A stretch of 64,000 bases of DNA, taken from positions 558,001 through 622,000 of the forward strand of contig NZ_JAKNYM010000001.1 in NCBI RefSeq assembly GCF_022865105.1. The letters are read 5' to 3'. A model generated the notes under the pieces. The model searched no databases and was not told the DNA's origin. It was given only the letters and a program-made list of their open reading frames with translations. The DNA comes from Sphingomicrobium astaxanthinifaciens (GTDB taxonomy: Bacteria > Pseudomonadota > Alphaproteobacteria > Sphingomonadales > Sphingomonadaceae). This document shows positions 52,362 to 63,221 of the stretch, piece after piece. Each line of letters opens with the position of its first letter. The stretch's first letter is position 1. The translations under genes and the position numbers were made by a program.

Positions 52362-52976
52362 CTAGCGGGCGAGGTCGGCGGCGGCGCGCGCGCGCCGCGC
52401 GACCTTGTCGAGGTCGGTCTCGCCCTTGGGCAGGATCCAGCTGCCGCCGACGCAGAGGACCGCGTCATGCGCGAGCCAGTCGGCGGCGGTCTCCTCGCGG
52501 ATGCCCCCGGTGGGGCAGAATTTGGCCATCGACAGCGGCGCCGAAATGGCCTTCAGCGCGGGCAGCCCTCCATTGGCCTCGGCGGGGAAGAACTTGAACC
52601 GATCGAGCCCCATGTCGAGCCCGCGCATTACCTCGCTGGCGGTGGCCACGCCGGGCAGGATCGGGACCTGCTTGTCGTGCGCCGCGCGCACCACCCAGTC
52701 GGTGAGACCGGGCGAGACGATGAACTGGGCACCATAGTCGACCGCCTCGTAGAGCATGACCGGGTTGAGCACCGTTCCCGCGCCCAGGATCGCGCCCTCG
52801 ACCCGGCTCATCTTCTCCATCGCCTCGAGCGCCCCCTCGGTGCGCAGCGTGACCTCGATCACGGGGAGCCCGTTCTCGACCAGCGTCTCGGCGAGCGCGA
52901 CCGGGTCGGGCGCGTCATCGTCGAGCACGAGGACGGGAATGACGGGGGCGCGCCCCATGATGTCGTCGATGGTCAT
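52362..52976 (-). CDS. eda: 2-keto-3-deoxy-6-phosphogluconate aldolase
   Basis: 204 residues. Class I aldolase that splits KDPG to pyruvate and glyceraldehyde 3-phosphate, the last step of the Entner-Doudoroff route. VIEVTLRTEGALEAMEKMSR holds the conserved Glu and Arg, GAGTVLNP follows, and DRFKFFPAEANGG carries the Schiff-base Lys; CPTGGI binds phosphate. Last gene of zwf-pgl-edd-glk-eda, starting in an ATGA overlap with glk. Confidence 0.93.
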   Translation of the reverse strand: MTIDDIMGRAPVIPVLVLDDDAPDPVALAETLVENGLPVIEVTLRTEGALEAMEKMSRVEGAILGAGTVLNPVMLYEAVDYGAQFIVSPGLTDWVVRAAHDKQVPILPGVATASEVMRGLDMGLDRFKFFPAEANGGLPALKAISAPLSMAKFCPTGGIREETAADWLAHDAVLCVGGSWILPKGETDLDKVARRARAAADLAR

Positions 52977-53947
52977 GGATGTTCCTTGGCAAAGGCTACC
53001 GCCGCGCCATAGAGGCCCGGCTGCGGATGGGTGACGAGCTTGACGGGGATGTTCTGCATGCGCCGTTCGAAGCGCCCCTTGGCGACGAAGCGGCCGGCAA
53101 AGCCCGAACGCTCGAAACGGTCGCGCAGCCGATAGCCGAGCCCGCCCGCGAGCACGACCGCATTGGCGCCATGCGCCAGCGCGAGGTCCCCCGAGACCGC
53201 GCCCAGCGACAGGAAGAAGCGGTCCAGGGCGGCGGCCGCGAGCGCATCGCTGCCCTCCATCGCCATCGTCCACAATTCGATATCCTCGACCTCGCGCACC
53301 GGCTTGCCCTCGATCGCGCCGAGCGCCTCGTAGATGTTCACCAGCCCCGAGCCGCAGGCGATGCGCTCGACCGAGACGCGGACGTAGCGCTTGCGCAGCC
53401 GTTGGAGGATGCGATCCTCAAGGCTGTCGAGGGGCGCGAAATCGACGTGCCCGCCCTCGGTGGCGATGACGTGGTTGTGGCCGTCCTCGGTCTTGAGCAC
53501 CTGCGCCACCCCGAGCCCCGTGCCGGGGCCAACGATGGTGGTGACGCCGTGGCGCGGGAAGGGGCCCTCGGGCCCGGTGACGTGGAGGAAGTCCTCGTCG
53601 CCCAGTTCGCCCACCGCATGGCCGATCGCGGCAAAGTCGTTGACGATGGTGAAATGATCGACGCCCAGCTTTTCCTGCGCGAGCGCGGGGCGGATCACCC
53701 ACGGGTTGTTGGTGAGCTTGAGCACCTCGCCGTCGACCGGCCCCGCAAAGGCGATCGACAGGTCCTTGGGCTCGGGTCCCGGGTTGATCTCGCAGAAATG
53801 CCGCCACGCGGTCTGGAAGCTGGCATGATCGTTGGTGCCGAGCGTCACCGGCTCGGACAGCGAGGTCACGTGGGTGCCATCGAGCTCGGCGATAGCGAAA
53901 CGGGCATGCGTGCCGCCGACATCGGCAACGGCGATGGTGCGGGTCAC
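52973..53947 (-). CDS. glk: Glucokinase
   Basis: 324 residues of the proteobacterial Glk family. N-terminal ATP motif [16 protein letters not shown], glucose-binding [11 protein letters not shown] and [23 protein letters not shown], and a second glycine-rich [11 protein letters not shown]. Phosphorylates free glucose, feeding zwf. Overlaps edd and eda by four bases on either side, so the whole operon is translationally coupled. Confidence 0.93.
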   Translation of the reverse strand: MTRTIAVADVGGTHARFAIAELDGTHVTSLSEPVTLGTNDHASFQTAWRHFCEINPGPEPKDLSIAFAGPVDGEVLKLTNNPWVIRPALAQEKLGVDHFTIVNDFAAIGHAVGELGDEDFLHVTGPEGPFPRHGVTTIVGPGTGLGVAQVLKTEDGHNHVIATEGGHVDFAPLDSLEDRILQRLRKRYVRVSVERIACGSGLVNIYEALGAIEGKPVREVEDIELWTMAMEGSDALAAAALDRFFLSLGAVSGDLALAHGANAVVLAGGLGYRLRDRFERSGFAGRFVAKGRFERRMQNIPVKLVTHPQPGLYGAAVAFAKEHP

Positions 53948-55752
53948 AGCGAGGTCTCCATGGCGTGCAGCATGGCCGATCCGCCCTTTTCGGCTTCATC
54001 GGCGTGGTGACGGAACAGCGCGAACAGCTCGCGCCCGGTGCCGACCGGCGGCGGGGGCGCATCGGCGGCCTCGCGGCTGTCCAGATCGACCCCCACCGCC
54101 TCGAGCGCGCCGGTCTCGGCGCAGACGCGGACGACATCGCCATCGCGCAGGAAGGCGAGCGGTCCGCCCCCGAGCGCTTCGGGCGAACAGTGGATCGCGG
54201 CGGGCACCTTGCCCGACGCACCGCTCATCCGTCCGTCGGTGACCAGCGCGACCTTGTGCCCGCGGTCCTGCAGCACGCCGAGTGGCGGGGTGAGCTTGTG
54301 CAATTCGGGCATGCCGTTGGCGCGCGGTCCCTGGAAACGCACGACGACCACGACATCCTTGTCGAGTTCGCCCGCCTCGAACGCGTCGACCACGCTCTTC
54401 TGGTCGGCAAAGATCCGGCACGGCGCCTCGATCGTCCAGCGCTCTTTCTCGACCGCGCTGGTCTTGAAGCAGGCGCGCCCGAGGTTGCCGGCAAGGAGCC
54501 GCATGCCCCCGTCGGGCTGGAACGGGTCGCTCGCGGGGCGCAGCATGCTGTCGTTCGACGACGCCGTCACCGCTTCCCAGCGCAGCCCCTCGCCATCCTC
54601 GACCGGGTTGGTCGCATAGGCGGCGAAATCGTCATGCCCCGCCGGCTGGTGATCATGCACCAGCCCCGCCTCGCGCAGCGTGTGCGTCACGAACGCCATC
54701 CCGCCCGCATGGTGGAAGTCGTTGGTGTCGCCCGAGCCGTTGGGATAGACGCGCGCGATCAGCGGCACCGCCTTGGAAATGTCGGCCAAGTCCTGCCAGT
54801 CGAAGACGATCCCCGCCGCGCGCGCGATCGCGGGCAAATGGATCATGTGGTTGGTCGAACCACCGGTGGCCATCAGCCCCACGGCCGCATTGACGATGGC
54901 GCGTTCATCGACCGTGTCGCACAGCCGCCTCTTCGCCTTGGCGAGTTCGGCGACGCGGTGCACGGCGGCGCGGGTCAGCTTCTGGCGCAGCTTGGTGCCC
55001 GGGTTGGCGAAGGCCGCGCCGGGCACGTGCAGCCCCATCATCTCCATCATCATCTGGTTCGAATTGGCGGTGCCGTAGAAGGTGCAGGTGCCCTGCCCGT
55101 GGTAGCTCGCGCTCTCGGCCGCGAGCAGTTCCTCCTTGCTCGCCTTGCCCTCGGCATAGAGCTGGCGCACGCGCTGCTTTTCCTTGTTGGCGAGCCCCGA
55201 GGGCATCGGCCCCGCGGGCACCAGCAGCACCGGCAGGTGCCCGAAGCGCAGCGCGCCGATCAGCATGCCGGGCACGATCTTGTCGCAGATGCCGAGCATC
55301 GCCACGCCCTCGAACATCCCGTGCGACAGCGCGATCCCCGTGCCCATCGCGATATTGTCGCGGCTGAACAGCGACAGGTCCATGCCGGGCTGCCCCTGCG
55401 TCACCCCGTCGCACATGGCGGGCACCCCGCCCGCGACCTGCGCGGTCGCCCCCGCCTCGCGCGCCCAGATCTTCATCTGTTCGGGGTAGCGATAGTAAGG
55501 GGCGTGCGCCGAGAGCATGTCGTTGAACGCGGTGACGATGCCGATGTTGGGCCCGGCGAAGGTGCGGATCGCCTTCTTGTCATCGCCCGCCGCCGCAAAG
55601 CCGTGCGCGAAATTGCCGCACGACAGCCGCTGGCGGTCGATCCCCCGTTCGCCTTCGGCATCCATCAGCTTAAGATAGGCCTCGCGAGAGGCCCGGCTCT
55701 TCTCGCGGATCCGGTCGGTGACGGCGGCGATGCGGGGGTCGAGGGTGGCCAT
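53944..55752 (-). CDS. edd: 6-phosphogluconate dehydratase
   Basis: 602 residues, IlvD/Edd family with a [4Fe-4S] cluster; Cys ligands in [30 protein letters not shown] and [31 protein letters not shown] and [22 protein letters not shown] are family blocks. Converts 6-phosphogluconate to KDPG. ATG 55752 lies 9 bases after the pgl stop. Confidence 0.95.
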   Translation of the reverse strand: MATLDPRIAAVTDRIREKSRASREAYLKLMDAEGERGIDRQRLSCGNFAHGFAAAGDDKKAIRTFAGPNIGIVTAFNDMLSAHAPYYRYPEQMKIWAREAGATAQVAGGVPAMCDGVTQGQPGMDLSLFSRDNIAMGTGIALSHGMFEGVAMLGICDKIVPGMLIGALRFGHLPVLLVPAGPMPSGLANKEKQRVRQLYAEGKASKEELLAAESASYHGQGTCTFYGTANSNQMMMEMMGLHVPGAAFANPGTKLRQKLTRAAVHRVAELAKAKRRLCDTVDERAIVNAAVGLMATGGSTNHMIHLPAIARAAGIVFDWQDLADISKAVPLIARVYPNGSGDTNDFHHAGGMAFVTHTLREAGLVHDHQPAGHDDFAAYATNPVEDGEGLRWEAVTASSNDSMLRPASDPFQPDGGMRLLAGNLGRACFKTSAVEKERWTIEAPCRIFADQKSVVDAFEAGELDKDVVVVVRFQGPRANGMPELHKLTPPLGVLQDRGHKVALVTDGRMSGASGKVPAAIHCSPEALGGGPLAFLRDGDVVRVCAETGALEAVGVDLDSREAADAPPPPVGTGRELFALFRHHADEAEKGGSAMLHAMETSL

Positions 55753-55761
55753 GACGCGTCT

Positions 55762-56463
55762 TCAGGGAGCCCAGTGGATGTCGATCGGGAATTCGGATTC
55801 GGCGAGGACGCGCACGATCGGCAGCTTGGAGGACTGGCCGTCCGCGAGACCTTCCTCGAGGATCCGCTTCTTCTCCTCGCCCGTGATGGTGACGATGATC
55901 GTGCGCGCCTGGAGGATCCCGGCGCGGGTCAGCGTCACGCGGTCGACGGGGGCCTCGGGCGGCATCGGGTCGGGACGCACGCCGATGGCCAGGTTCGCCT
56001 TGGGCGCATCGAGCGCGCTGTCGAGGTCGGGGCCGGGGAAGATCGAGGCGGTATGCCCGTCGGTGCCCATCCCCAGCCAGACGAGGTCGGGCGGCCACTT
56101 CAGGTCCTTGAGCCGCGCGTTGGCGGCATGGCCCGCCATCACATAATCGTCATTCTCGGTGGCGATCGGGTAGATGCGCGCGCCGGTCGAGATCATCGCC
56201 TGCGCGATGGCACGGACGTTGGACAGTTCGTTGTCGACGGGAACGAGGCGGTCATCGCCCGGGATGATCGTCACCCGCTTCCACGGCAGCTTCTTCTCCG
56301 CCAGCCGCTCCCACACCGCCTTGGGCGTCGAGCCGCCGGGGAAGGCGAGCAGGCTTTCGCCGCGCGCGTCGATCGCGCTCTCGACGATGAAACCGATATC
56401 GCCCGCGACCGCATCGGCCATTTCCTCGCGGTCGTCATAATCCCACCATTCGGCTTCAATCAT
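55762..56463 (-). CDS. pgl: 6-phosphogluconolactonase
   Basis: 233 residues from ATG 56463, behind GGAAGG. GlcN6P-isomerase-like fold: LLAFPGGSTPKAVWERLAEK, VTIIPGDDRLVPVDNELSN, WLGMGTDGHTASIFPGPDLD. Hydrolyses 6-phosphogluconolactone from Zwf. It overlaps the zwf stop by 8 bases. Confidence 0.92.
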   Translation of the reverse strand: MIEAEWWDYDDREEMADAVAGDIGFIVESAIDARGESLLAFPGGSTPKAVWERLAEKKLPWKRVTIIPGDDRLVPVDNELSNVRAIAQAMISTGARIYPIATENDDYVMAGHAANARLKDLKWPPDLVWLGMGTDGHTASIFPGPDLDSALDAPKANLAIGVRPDPMPPEAPVDRVTLTRAGILQARTIIVTITGEEKKRILEEGLADGQSSKLPIVRVLAESEFPIDIHWAP

Positions 56464-57910
56464 TCCACTGCCTTCCATCCTTGGTCATCCGCTCCGCCGA
56501 GGACGCGGGTCCCCAGCCTCCTGCTGCATAGGGTTCGGGGGTCATTCCCGCCTCGAGCCAGCTGGCCCGCAGCCGGTCGATAAAATGCCATTGGGCCTCG
56601 ATCTCGTCGCGCCGCACGAACAGCGTCGGGTCGCCCTCGATCAGGTCGAGCAGCAGCCGCTCGTAGGCGATCCGCCGCCGATAATCCGAAAAGGCCTTGT
56701 CGAGCGTGATGTCGAGCGGGACCTCGCGCAAGGCCATCCCGCCGCGATCGAGCCCGGGCGTCTTGGTCATGATCTTGAGCCGGATATTCTCTTCGGGCTG
56801 GATCGAGATGATCAGCTCGTTGGGCTGGGGCACCGCGTTGACGTTCGAGAAGATCGAGTGCGGCACACACTTGAACTGGATCAGGATCTCGGTCTTGCGG
56901 GTGGCCATGCGCTTGCCGTGGCGCAGGTAGAAGGGCACCCCCGACCAGCGCCAGTTGTCGACATGCGCGCGCAGCGCGATGAAGGTCTCGGTCTCGCTCG
57001 GCTCGCCCAGTTCATCGGCATAGGCGCGCACCGCCTCGCCGCCCAACTCGCCCTCGCCATATTGGCCGAGGATCACATTGTCGGGCGCATCGTCCTTCTC
57101 GATCGGGCGCAGCGCCTTCAAGACCTTGACCTTCTCGGCGCGCACCGCCTCTGGGTCATAGTCGGCGGGCGGTTCCATCGCCACCAGCGCGAGCAGCTGG
57201 AGCATGTGGTTCTGGAGCATGTCGCGGCTGGCGCCGGCATCGTCATAATAACCCGCGCGACCCTCGAGCCCAACCGTCTCGGCGACGGTGATCTGGACAT
57301 GATCGACATGGCCCGCGTTCCACACCGGCTCGAGCAGCGAATTGGCAAAACGCAGCGCGAGCAGGTTCTGGACCGTCTCCTTGCCGAGATAATGGTCGAT
57401 CCGGAAGATGCGCTCCTCGGGAAAGGCGGCGGCCACGGCATCGTTGATCTTCTGCGAGCTCGGAAGGTCGGTGCCGATCGGCTTCTCGAGCGCGAGCCGC
57501 ACGGTCGGTCCCGCCAGCCCCACGCGCTCGAGGTTCTCGATCACGGTGGTGAACAGCGAGGGCGCGGTCGACAGGAAGATCGCGACCCCCCGGTCGATCT
57601 CGATCCGCGCGGCGAGCTCGTCATAGCCCTCGGGGGTGGTGGCATCGACGGGCAGGTAGGACAATTGCGCGGCGAATTTGCGCGCGGTGATCTCGTTGTA
57701 GAAATCGGCGGGCAGGCGCTCGCGCAGCGCCGTCACCGCGGTCTCGCGGAATTCGGCATCGGTCAGTTCGCTGCGTGCGGTGCCGATGATCTGCACATCC
57801 TCGGGCAGCAGCCGGTCGGCGTAGAGGCCGTAGAGCGACGGAAGGAGCATGCGCCGCGACAGGTCGCCGGTCGCGCCGAACAGGAGGAGGGTCGAGGCCT
57901 TGTCGCTCAA
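56456..57910 (-). CDS. zwf: Glucose-6-phosphate 1-dehydrogenase
   Basis: 484 residues from TTG 57910 (LSDKASTLLLFGATGDLSRR), which has AAGGA six bases upstream; no ATG or GTG lies between it and the operator-like palindrome, and further upstream the frame is not homologous. NADP motif GATGDLSRRMLLPSLY, active-site EKPIGTDL and RIDHYLGKETVQNLL, and the C-terminal KRMATRKTEI. First step of the operon. Expression probably controlled at the palindrome just upstream. Confidence 0.93.
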   Translation of the reverse strand: MSDKASTLLLFGATGDLSRRMLLPSLYGLYADRLLPEDVQIIGTARSELTDAEFRETAVTALRERLPADFYNEITARKFAAQLSYLPVDATTPEGYDELAARIEIDRGVAIFLSTAPSLFTTVIENLERVGLAGPTVRLALEKPIGTDLPSSQKINDAVAAAFPEERIFRIDHYLGKETVQNLLALRFANSLLEPVWNAGHVDHVQITVAETVGLEGRAGYYDDAGASRDMLQNHMLQLLALVAMEPPADYDPEAVRAEKVKVLKALRPIEKDDAPDNVILGQYGEGELGGEAVRAYADELGEPSETETFIALRAHVDNWRWSGVPFYLRHGKRMATRKTEILIQFKCVPHSIFSNVNAVPQPNELIISIQPEENIRLKIMTKTPGLDRGGMALREVPLDITLDKAFSDYRRRIAYERLLLDLIEGDPTLFVRRDEIEAQWHFIDRLRASWLEAGMTPEPYAAGGWGPASSAERMTKDGRQWND

Positions 57911-57941
57911 GAGGAGTTCCTTCAGTCCCGGGACACCGCGT

Positions 57942-57961
57942 CCGTGGGAACGTTCACACGG
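57942..57961. promoter_or_regulatory. LacI-type operator before zwf
   Basis: CCGTGGGAAC and GTTCACACGG form a 20-base palindrome with a CG centre and only one mismatched pair, 31 bases upstream of the zwf start. A central CG and 16-20 base symmetry are typical of LacI-family operators, so a sugar-responsive repressor or activator of the whole Entner-Doudoroff operon is likely. No lacI-type gene is in the window. Confidence 0.6.
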
Positions 57962-58091
57962 GGGTCTTCCTGCCACCCTCGGGCAGCGCTGAAAACCCCC
58001 TGATCGTTCCCCTCGCCCCGCCTTACTGCGCTTCGCCGCCGAGCGCAAAGCCCCGGTCCCGGGCCATTCGCGCGCAGCGCGGCGACGCGGG

Positions 58092-58826
58092 TCAGCGCCC
58101 GACCCAGCGCTGCATGTAGCCATACCAGGCGACATAGGGTCGCCCGGCGGCATCGCGTGCCGGGTTGAAGCGCACCTTGCGCTCGACCAGCTGGCACGTC
58201 AGCGCGTCGATCTCGGGGTCGCCGATCGAGCGGTTGACCCTGCAGTCGGTCGCCCGCCCGTCGACCTGCACGCGGACCGCGACGAGCACCGCGCCGCCGA
58301 CCGGCCAGCGGCGGCGGATGTCCTTGGGATAGTCGCGCTGGGTCAGCGTCGTGCGGGCGATCACGCTGGGGCGCGTACCCCCGCCCCCGCCGAGCCCGTC
58401 GCCGGCCCCGCCCGAACCGGTGCCGCTGCCGATCCCGCCCGCGCCGGTGCCGCCCTCGTCGACCTCGGCGGCCCCCTGCGTCGCCTCGGCGCCCTCGCCG
58501 GCCCGCGGCGCGGCGACGACGGGGGGCGGCACGGGGATGGGGGGCGTGATCTCGGGGCGCACCACCTCGGTGGCCGCGCTCTCGACCTGCTTGGCCGAGG
58601 CCTCGCCCTCCTCGCGCGGGGGCGCCTCGCTCGGCTCGGGCAGGCTCTCGATGATCGGCGGCGGGGGCTCGAGTTCGACATCGTAGGTGACGAGGTCGGG
58701 CTGGCGCTCGACCAGCATCTCGACCCCGCCGGCGGTCATCAGCGCGGCGATCGCCACCCCGTGGAGGAGCGCGATCGCCCCGATCGTCCCGGCCTTGGCC
58801 TTGCGGCTGCGCGTTTCACGGTACAT
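58092..58826 (-). CDS. tonB: Energy-transducing protein TonB
   Basis: 244 residues: cytoplasmic basic N-terminus, one membrane helix (~14-36), a Pro/Glu-rich periplasmic spacer (EPPPPIIESLPEPSEAPP), a Gly-rich hinge (GGTGAGGIGSGTGSGG) and a C-terminal TonB domain (RRWPVGGAVLVAVRVQVDGRATDCRVNRS). Transfers proton-motive energy to TonB-dependent receptors such as the ZnuD-like receptor here. No exbB/exbD adjacent. It follows cysNC by 30 bases, perhaps on the same transcript. Confidence 0.85.
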   Translation of the reverse strand: MYRETRSRKAKAGTIGAIALLHGVAIAALMTAGGVEMLVERQPDLVTYDVELEPPPPIIESLPEPSEAPPREEGEASAKQVESAATEVVRPEITPPIPVPPPVVAAPRAGEGAEATQGAAEVDEGGTGAGGIGSGTGSGGAGDGLGGGGGTRPSVIARTTLTQRDYPKDIRRRWPVGGAVLVAVRVQVDGRATDCRVNRSIGDPEIDALTCQLVERKVRFNPARDAAGRPYVAWYGYMQRWVGR

Positions 58827-58856
58827 GGCGAGGCAACGCGGTCGCGCGCTTGCGGT

Positions 58857-60791
58857 TCAACCCTCGAGCCGTTCGAGCAGCGCGGCGACGACCGCCTCGG
58901 CGGCGGCCTCGGCATCGAGCTTGGTGGTATCGATCCGCAAGTCGGGCTTGAGCGGCGCTTCATAGGGGCTGTCGATCCCCGTGAAATTCTTGATCTTGCC
59001 CGCGCGCGCCTTGGCATAGAGCCCCTTCTCGTCGCGCTCTTCGGCGATGCGCAGCGGGGTGTCGACGAAGATCTCGATGAAATCGCCCTCGGCGCACATG
59101 TCGCGGACCATCTGCCGTTCGGCCCGGAACGGGCTGATGAAGGCGGTCAGCACGATCAGCCCCGCCTCGGTCATCAGCTTGGCGACCTCGCCGATGCGGC
59201 GGATGTTCTCGATCCGGTCGGCATCGGTGAAGCCGAGGTCCTTGTTGAGCCCGTGCCGGATATTGTCGCCGTCGAGCAGGAAGGTATGGCGCCCGCGCGC
59301 GACCAGCTTCTTCTCGACGAGGTTGGCGATGGTCGACTTGCCCGCGCCCGACAGGCCGGTGAACCACAGGATCGCGGGCCGCTGGCCCAGCGCCCGCGCC
59401 CGCGTCCCGGGCGAGATGTCGAGCGCCTGCGGATGGATGTTCTGCGCGCGCCGCAGAGCGAAATGGAGCATCCCTGCCCCGACCGTGGCGTTGGTCAGCT
59501 TGTCGATGAGGATGAAGCCCCCGAGCGTCCGATTGGCGCTGGCGCCGTCGGGGTCGGCATAGGGCTCGAAGGTGATGTCGCGGTCGGTGGTGAGCTGCGC
59601 GACCCCGATATCGTTGAGGTCGAGCGTCTTGGCGGCGAGCTGTGCCAGCGTGTTGACGTCGACGCGATGCTTGGGGGGCTGGATCGTGGCCGAGACGGTC
59701 TGGCTCGCCAGCTTGAGCCAATAGGCGCGCCCGGGCAGCAGCGGCTCCTCGTCCATCCAGACGATGGTCGCCTCGAACTGGTCGGCGCTGGCGGGCGGGT
59801 CGTCCGCCGCGGCGATCACGTCGCCGCGCGCGCAGTCGACCTCGTCGGCCAGCGTCAGCGTCACCGACTGGCCCGCGACCGCCGCCTCGAGGTCGCCGTC
59901 CATCGTCACGATCCGCTCGACCCGGCTGGTCCGCCCCGAGGGCAGCAGCCGCACCCGCTCGCCCGGCGCGATGCGCCCGGCGGCGACCTGCCCCGCGAAG
60001 CCGCGGAAATGCTGGTCGGGCCGGTTGACCCACTGGACCGGCATGCGGAACGGCTTGTCCTGGTAGACCGCGCTCGCGACGGGCACGCGCTCCAGATACT
60101 CGTGCAGCGTGGGGCCCTCGTACCACGGCATGTTGGTGCGATCGTGCGCGGTGATGTTCGCGCCCTCGAGCCCCGAGACCGGGATCGCGACGACCCCCTC
60201 GATTCCGAGCGTGTCGGCAAAGCGCGCATAATCGTCGACGATCTTGTCGAACACCGCCTTGTCGTAGGTGACGAGGTCCATCTTGTTGACCGCCAGGACG
60301 AGGTGGCGGATGCCGACCAGATGCGCCAGGTAGCTGTGCCGCCGCGTCTGCTGGAGCACCCCCTTGCGCGCGTCGACCAGCAGTACCGCAAGGTCGGCGG
60401 TCGAGGCGCCGGTGACCATGTTGCGCGTATATTGTTCGTGCCCGGGCGTGTCGGCGATGATGAACTTGCGGCGGTCGGTCGCGAAGAAGCGATAGGCGAC
60501 GTCGATCGTGATGCCCTGTTCGCGCTCGGCGGCGAGACCGTCGACCAGCAGGGCAAAGTCGATGCGGTCGCCCTGCGTGCCGACGCTGCGGCTGTCGGCC
60601 GCGAGGCTGGCGAGCTGGTCCTCGAAGATCTGCCGGCTGTCGTGGAGCAGCCGCCCGATCAGCGTCGACTTGCCGTCATCGACGCTGCCGCAGGTAATGA
60701 AGCGCAGCAGCTGCTTGGTGCGCTGGCGTTCGAGGAAGGCGGTGATGTCGCGTTCGATCAGCGCGCGGTCGAGGTCGCCGGGCCGGGCCAT
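58857..60791 (-). CDS. cysN: Bifunctional sulfate adenylyltransferase subunit 1 / APS kinase
   Basis: 644 residues. The N-terminal GTPase half (1-~440) has [38 protein letters not shown] and AVNKMDLV. The C-terminal APS kinase has Walker [21 protein letters not shown] and [20 protein letters not shown]. Together with CysD it makes APS and then PAPS for cysteine synthesis. Such CysN-CysC fusions are well known. Start in a one-base overlap with cysD. Confidence 0.94.
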   Translation of the reverse strand: MARPGDLDRALIERDITAFLERQRTKQLLRFITCGSVDDGKSTLIGRLLHDSRQIFEDQLASLAADSRSVGTQGDRIDFALLVDGLAAEREQGITIDVAYRFFATDRRKFIIADTPGHEQYTRNMVTGASTADLAVLLVDARKGVLQQTRRHSYLAHLVGIRHLVLAVNKMDLVTYDKAVFDKIVDDYARFADTLGIEGVVAIPVSGLEGANITAHDRTNMPWYEGPTLHEYLERVPVASAVYQDKPFRMPVQWVNRPDQHFRGFAGQVAAGRIAPGERVRLLPSGRTSRVERIVTMDGDLEAAVAGQSVTLTLADEVDCARGDVIAAADDPPASADQFEATIVWMDEEPLLPGRAYWLKLASQTVSATIQPPKHRVDVNTLAQLAAKTLDLNDIGVAQLTTDRDITFEPYADPDGASANRTLGGFILIDKLTNATVGAGMLHFALRRAQNIHPQALDISPGTRARALGQRPAILWFTGLSGAGKSTIANLVEKKLVARGRHTFLLDGDNIRHGLNKDLGFTDADRIENIRRIGEVAKLMTEAGLIVLTAFISPFRAERQMVRDMCAEGDFIEIFVDTPLRIAEERDEKGLYAKARAGKIKNFTGIDSPYEAPLKPDLRIDTTKLDAEAAAEAVVAALLERLEG

Positions 60792-61699
60792 CAGAAATAC
60801 CCCTCCTGCTTCTTCTTCTCCATCGACCCGGCGCCCGCGTCGCGATCGATGAGGCGCCCCTGCCGTTCGCTGGTCGCGGTCAGCAGCATTTCCTGCACCA
60901 CCTTCTCGATGGTATCGGCCTGGCTCTCCACCGCGCCCGACAGCGGGTAGCAGCCCAGCGTGCGAAAGCGCACCGAGCGCAACTGCGGCACCTCGCCCTC
61001 GGCGAGCCGGAAGCGGTCGTCATCGACCATCAGGAGCATCCCGTCGCGTTCGACCACGGGGCGCTCCGCGGCGAGGTAGAGCGGGACGATCTCGATCCCC
61101 TCGGCGAGGATATATTGCCAGATGTCGAGCTCGGTCCAGTTCGACAGCGGGAACACCCGCATCGTCTCCCCCTTGGCGTGGCGGACGTTGTAGAGGTTCC
61201 ACAATTCGGGGCGCTGGCGCCGCGGATCCCAGCGGTGCGAGGCCGAGCGGAAGGAGAAGATGCGCTCCTTGGCGCGGCTCTTCTCCTCGTCGCGGCGCGC
61301 GCCGCCGAAGGCCGCGTCGAAACAGTGCAAGTCGAGCGCCTGCTTGAGCCCCTCGGTCTTCCACAGGTCGGTGTGGAGCGCGCCATGGTCGAAGGGATTG
61401 ATCCCCCGCTCGGCCGCCTCGGGATTGCGATGGACGAGCAATTCGATCCCCGCCTGCTCGGCGATCCGCTCGCGCATCCGGTACATGTCCGAGAATTTCC
61501 ACGTCGTGTCGACATGGAGCAGCGGGAAGGGCAGCGACCCCGGGTAGAAGGCCTTGCGGGCGAGATGGAGCATCACCGCCGAATCCTTGCCGATCGAATA
61601 GAGCATCACGGGGCGCTCGGTCTCGGCCACGGTCTCGCGCAGGATATGGATGCTTTCGGCCTCGAGCCGTTCGAGATGGGTCAGCGCGGTCTGGGACAT
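60791..61699 (-). CDS. cysD: Sulfate adenylyltransferase subunit 2
   Basis: 302 residues from ATG 61699 ([20 protein letters not shown]). PP-loop ATP pyrophosphatase: [34 protein letters not shown], and [20 protein letters not shown]. The last residues are basic ([11 protein letters not shown]), as is usual for CysD. Partner of the CysN half of the next gene. Upstream 190 bases hold the terminator of the neighbouring barrel gene and no other gene. Confidence 0.94.
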   Translation of the reverse strand: MSQTALTHLERLEAESIHILRETVAETERPVMLYSIGKDSAVMLHLARKAFYPGSLPFPLLHVDTTWKFSDMYRMRERIAEQAGIELLVHRNPEAAERGINPFDHGALHTDLWKTEGLKQALDLHCFDAAFGGARRDEEKSRAKERIFSFRSASHRWDPRRQRPELWNLYNVRHAKGETMRVFPLSNWTELDIWQYILAEGIEIVPLYLAAERPVVERDGMLLMVDDDRFRLAEGEVPQLRSVRFRTLGCYPLSGAVESQADTIEKVVQEMLLTATSERQGRLIDRDAGAGSMEKKKQEGYF

Positions 61700-61827
61700 G
61701 GGCGTGGGCGGTTGCGACTTTCGATCGGGCGAGGCGGCGCCCCGCGCGGCCGGTCCGGCGACGGGCGGCGCGCGGGGTCGTTGCCCCCGGGCTGCCAAGC
61801 CATGCACGAAAGGGCAAGGCTCGACAA

Positions 61828-61858
61828 GAAAGGGCCGCCGTTGGCGGGCGACCCTTTC
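61828..61858 (-). terminator. Terminator of the outer-membrane barrel gene
   Basis: Perfect arms GAAAGGG (61828-61834) and CCCTTTC (61852-61858) with additional GC pairing inside, followed on the minus strand by TTGTC. It lies 32 bases after the barrel-gene stop; the T-run is short, so termination may be partial. Confidence 0.55.
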
Positions 61859-61889
61859 ATGTCGATCGGTGCGACCTAGCCCCGGGGGA

Positions 61890-63071
61890 TCACCCCCGCT
61901 CGGGCTCGGGCATCGGCGGCGGCGGTGCCGGCGGCGGCGGCGGCGGCGGGCACGGGTCGGTCGCCAGGATCACGGTGCCATCGGGGCAGGTGATCGTCGC
62001 CGGCGCCGGCGGCGGCGGCGGCGGCAGGTCGGCGGGCGGGCTCGGCGGCACGATGACCGACACCGGGCGCTCGCCGAAGGGGAAGCGGATGCGAATGCCG
62101 CCCGAATGTTCCTCGCGCGCGCCGTTGAAGAGCGCCTGGTAGCCGAGCTTGACGTCGGCATTGCCGACCATCCCGCCGAACGACAGCCCGATCAGCGCGC
62201 TGTCGCGTTCCTCCCAGTTGGAATAGAGCGAGCTCGGGCAGCCGACGCAGTCGGTGTCGAGCCGCGCGCGTTGCGGCCCGAACATGTGGCGCCAGCCAAG
62301 GTCGATCTCGGCGATCACCCAGTTGATGTCGGCGCCGAACTTGGCACCGATGGTCGAATAGGTGCGGGCCTCGTCCTTGTCGACGAAGACGAGCGCGTCG
62401 CTGGTCGCGCCATCCTCGCTCAGCCCGTCGAAGCTGAGCGAACTGTGGTCGACATGGATGTAAGGGGTCGCCGAGGCGGTATCGCTGAAGGCCCAGTGAT
62501 AGCCGACATGCGCGCCGAGCGTCCATTGCGTCATGTCGACATCGCCCGAGGTCGTGGCGCGCTCGGCATCGCCGCCCCACCAGCTGTAGCTGCCGACCGC
62601 CTTGGCATAGGGGCCGACGCCGTCGTCGAAGCCGATATAGGCGCCGATCGTCGGGCCCGACAGGTCGAAGCTGTCGCTGACCGTGTCCTCGAAGTCGAGA
62701 TTGCGGTTGGCATAGCCAAGCGCGATTCCGGCGAAGGCCTCGTCCGACAGCGCGAATTGCGCGCCGACCATGCCCGTGATCCGGTCATAGCCATAGGGAG
62801 CCGACAGGAAGTCGCCGTCCTGCCCGCCGTCGACATAGTCGAGGGTCCCGATCCACGTCACCTTCTGGCGCGCCTCGCACAACAGCGCGACCTCGCATTC
62901 GGACATGTCGGTGAGGAGCGCGTTGGTATGCACCCCTTGCGCGACCTGGAGCTGCGCCTGCCCGGCATAGGTCGAGCCATCGACCACCTGTGCCATCGCC
63001 AGCTGCGGCACGGCGAGCCCGGTCCCGATCATGCTCGATGCCAGCAACAGCCGTTTGCAAATTCTCGACAT
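61890..63071 (-). CDS. Autotransporter-type beta-barrel protein with C-terminal Pro-rich tail
   Basis: 393 residues. Signal peptide [20 protein letters not shown] to VPQLAMA, then ~30 residues ([20 protein letters not shown]), then alternating strands like an autotransporter barrel ([60 protein letters not shown]). The last strand ends [12 protein letters not shown] near residue 333, but the protein continues with ~55 residues of Pro-rich sequence around [16 protein letters not shown]. Barrel proteins normally end in an aromatic residue, so the tail is unusual; two Cys could form a disulphide. ATG 63071 follows AAGGGGG. Function unknown. Confidence 0.8.
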   Translation of the reverse strand: MSRICKRLLLASSMIGTGLAVPQLAMAQVVDGSTYAGQAQLQVAQGVHTNALLTDMSECEVALLCEARQKVTWIGTLDYVDGGQDGDFLSAPYGYDRITGMVGAQFALSDEAFAGIALGYANRNLDFEDTVSDSFDLSGPTIGAYIGFDDGVGPYAKAVGSYSWWGGDAERATTSGDVDMTQWTLGAHVGYHWAFSDTASATPYIHVDHSSLSFDGLSEDGATSDALVFVDKDEARTYSTIGAKFGADINWVIAEIDLGWRHMFGPQRARLDTDCVGCPSSLYSNWEERDSALIGLSFGGMVGNADVKLGYQALFNGAREEHSGGIRIRFPFGERPVSVIVPPSPPADLPPPPPPAPATITCPDGTVILATDPCPPPPPPPAPPPPMPEPERG

Positions 63072-63221
63072 TGGAAGACCCCCTTGGCGTATCGCGCAAT
63101 CGCGACAGTCGCATAATGCTTATCTAGGTTAGCCGATAAAATCCAGAGTTAATGGCCGATGGTGTTCCGACCAGCCCCTTGCGACTTGCCAATCTTTACT
63201 GGGACGGGCAAGAATTCGCGT

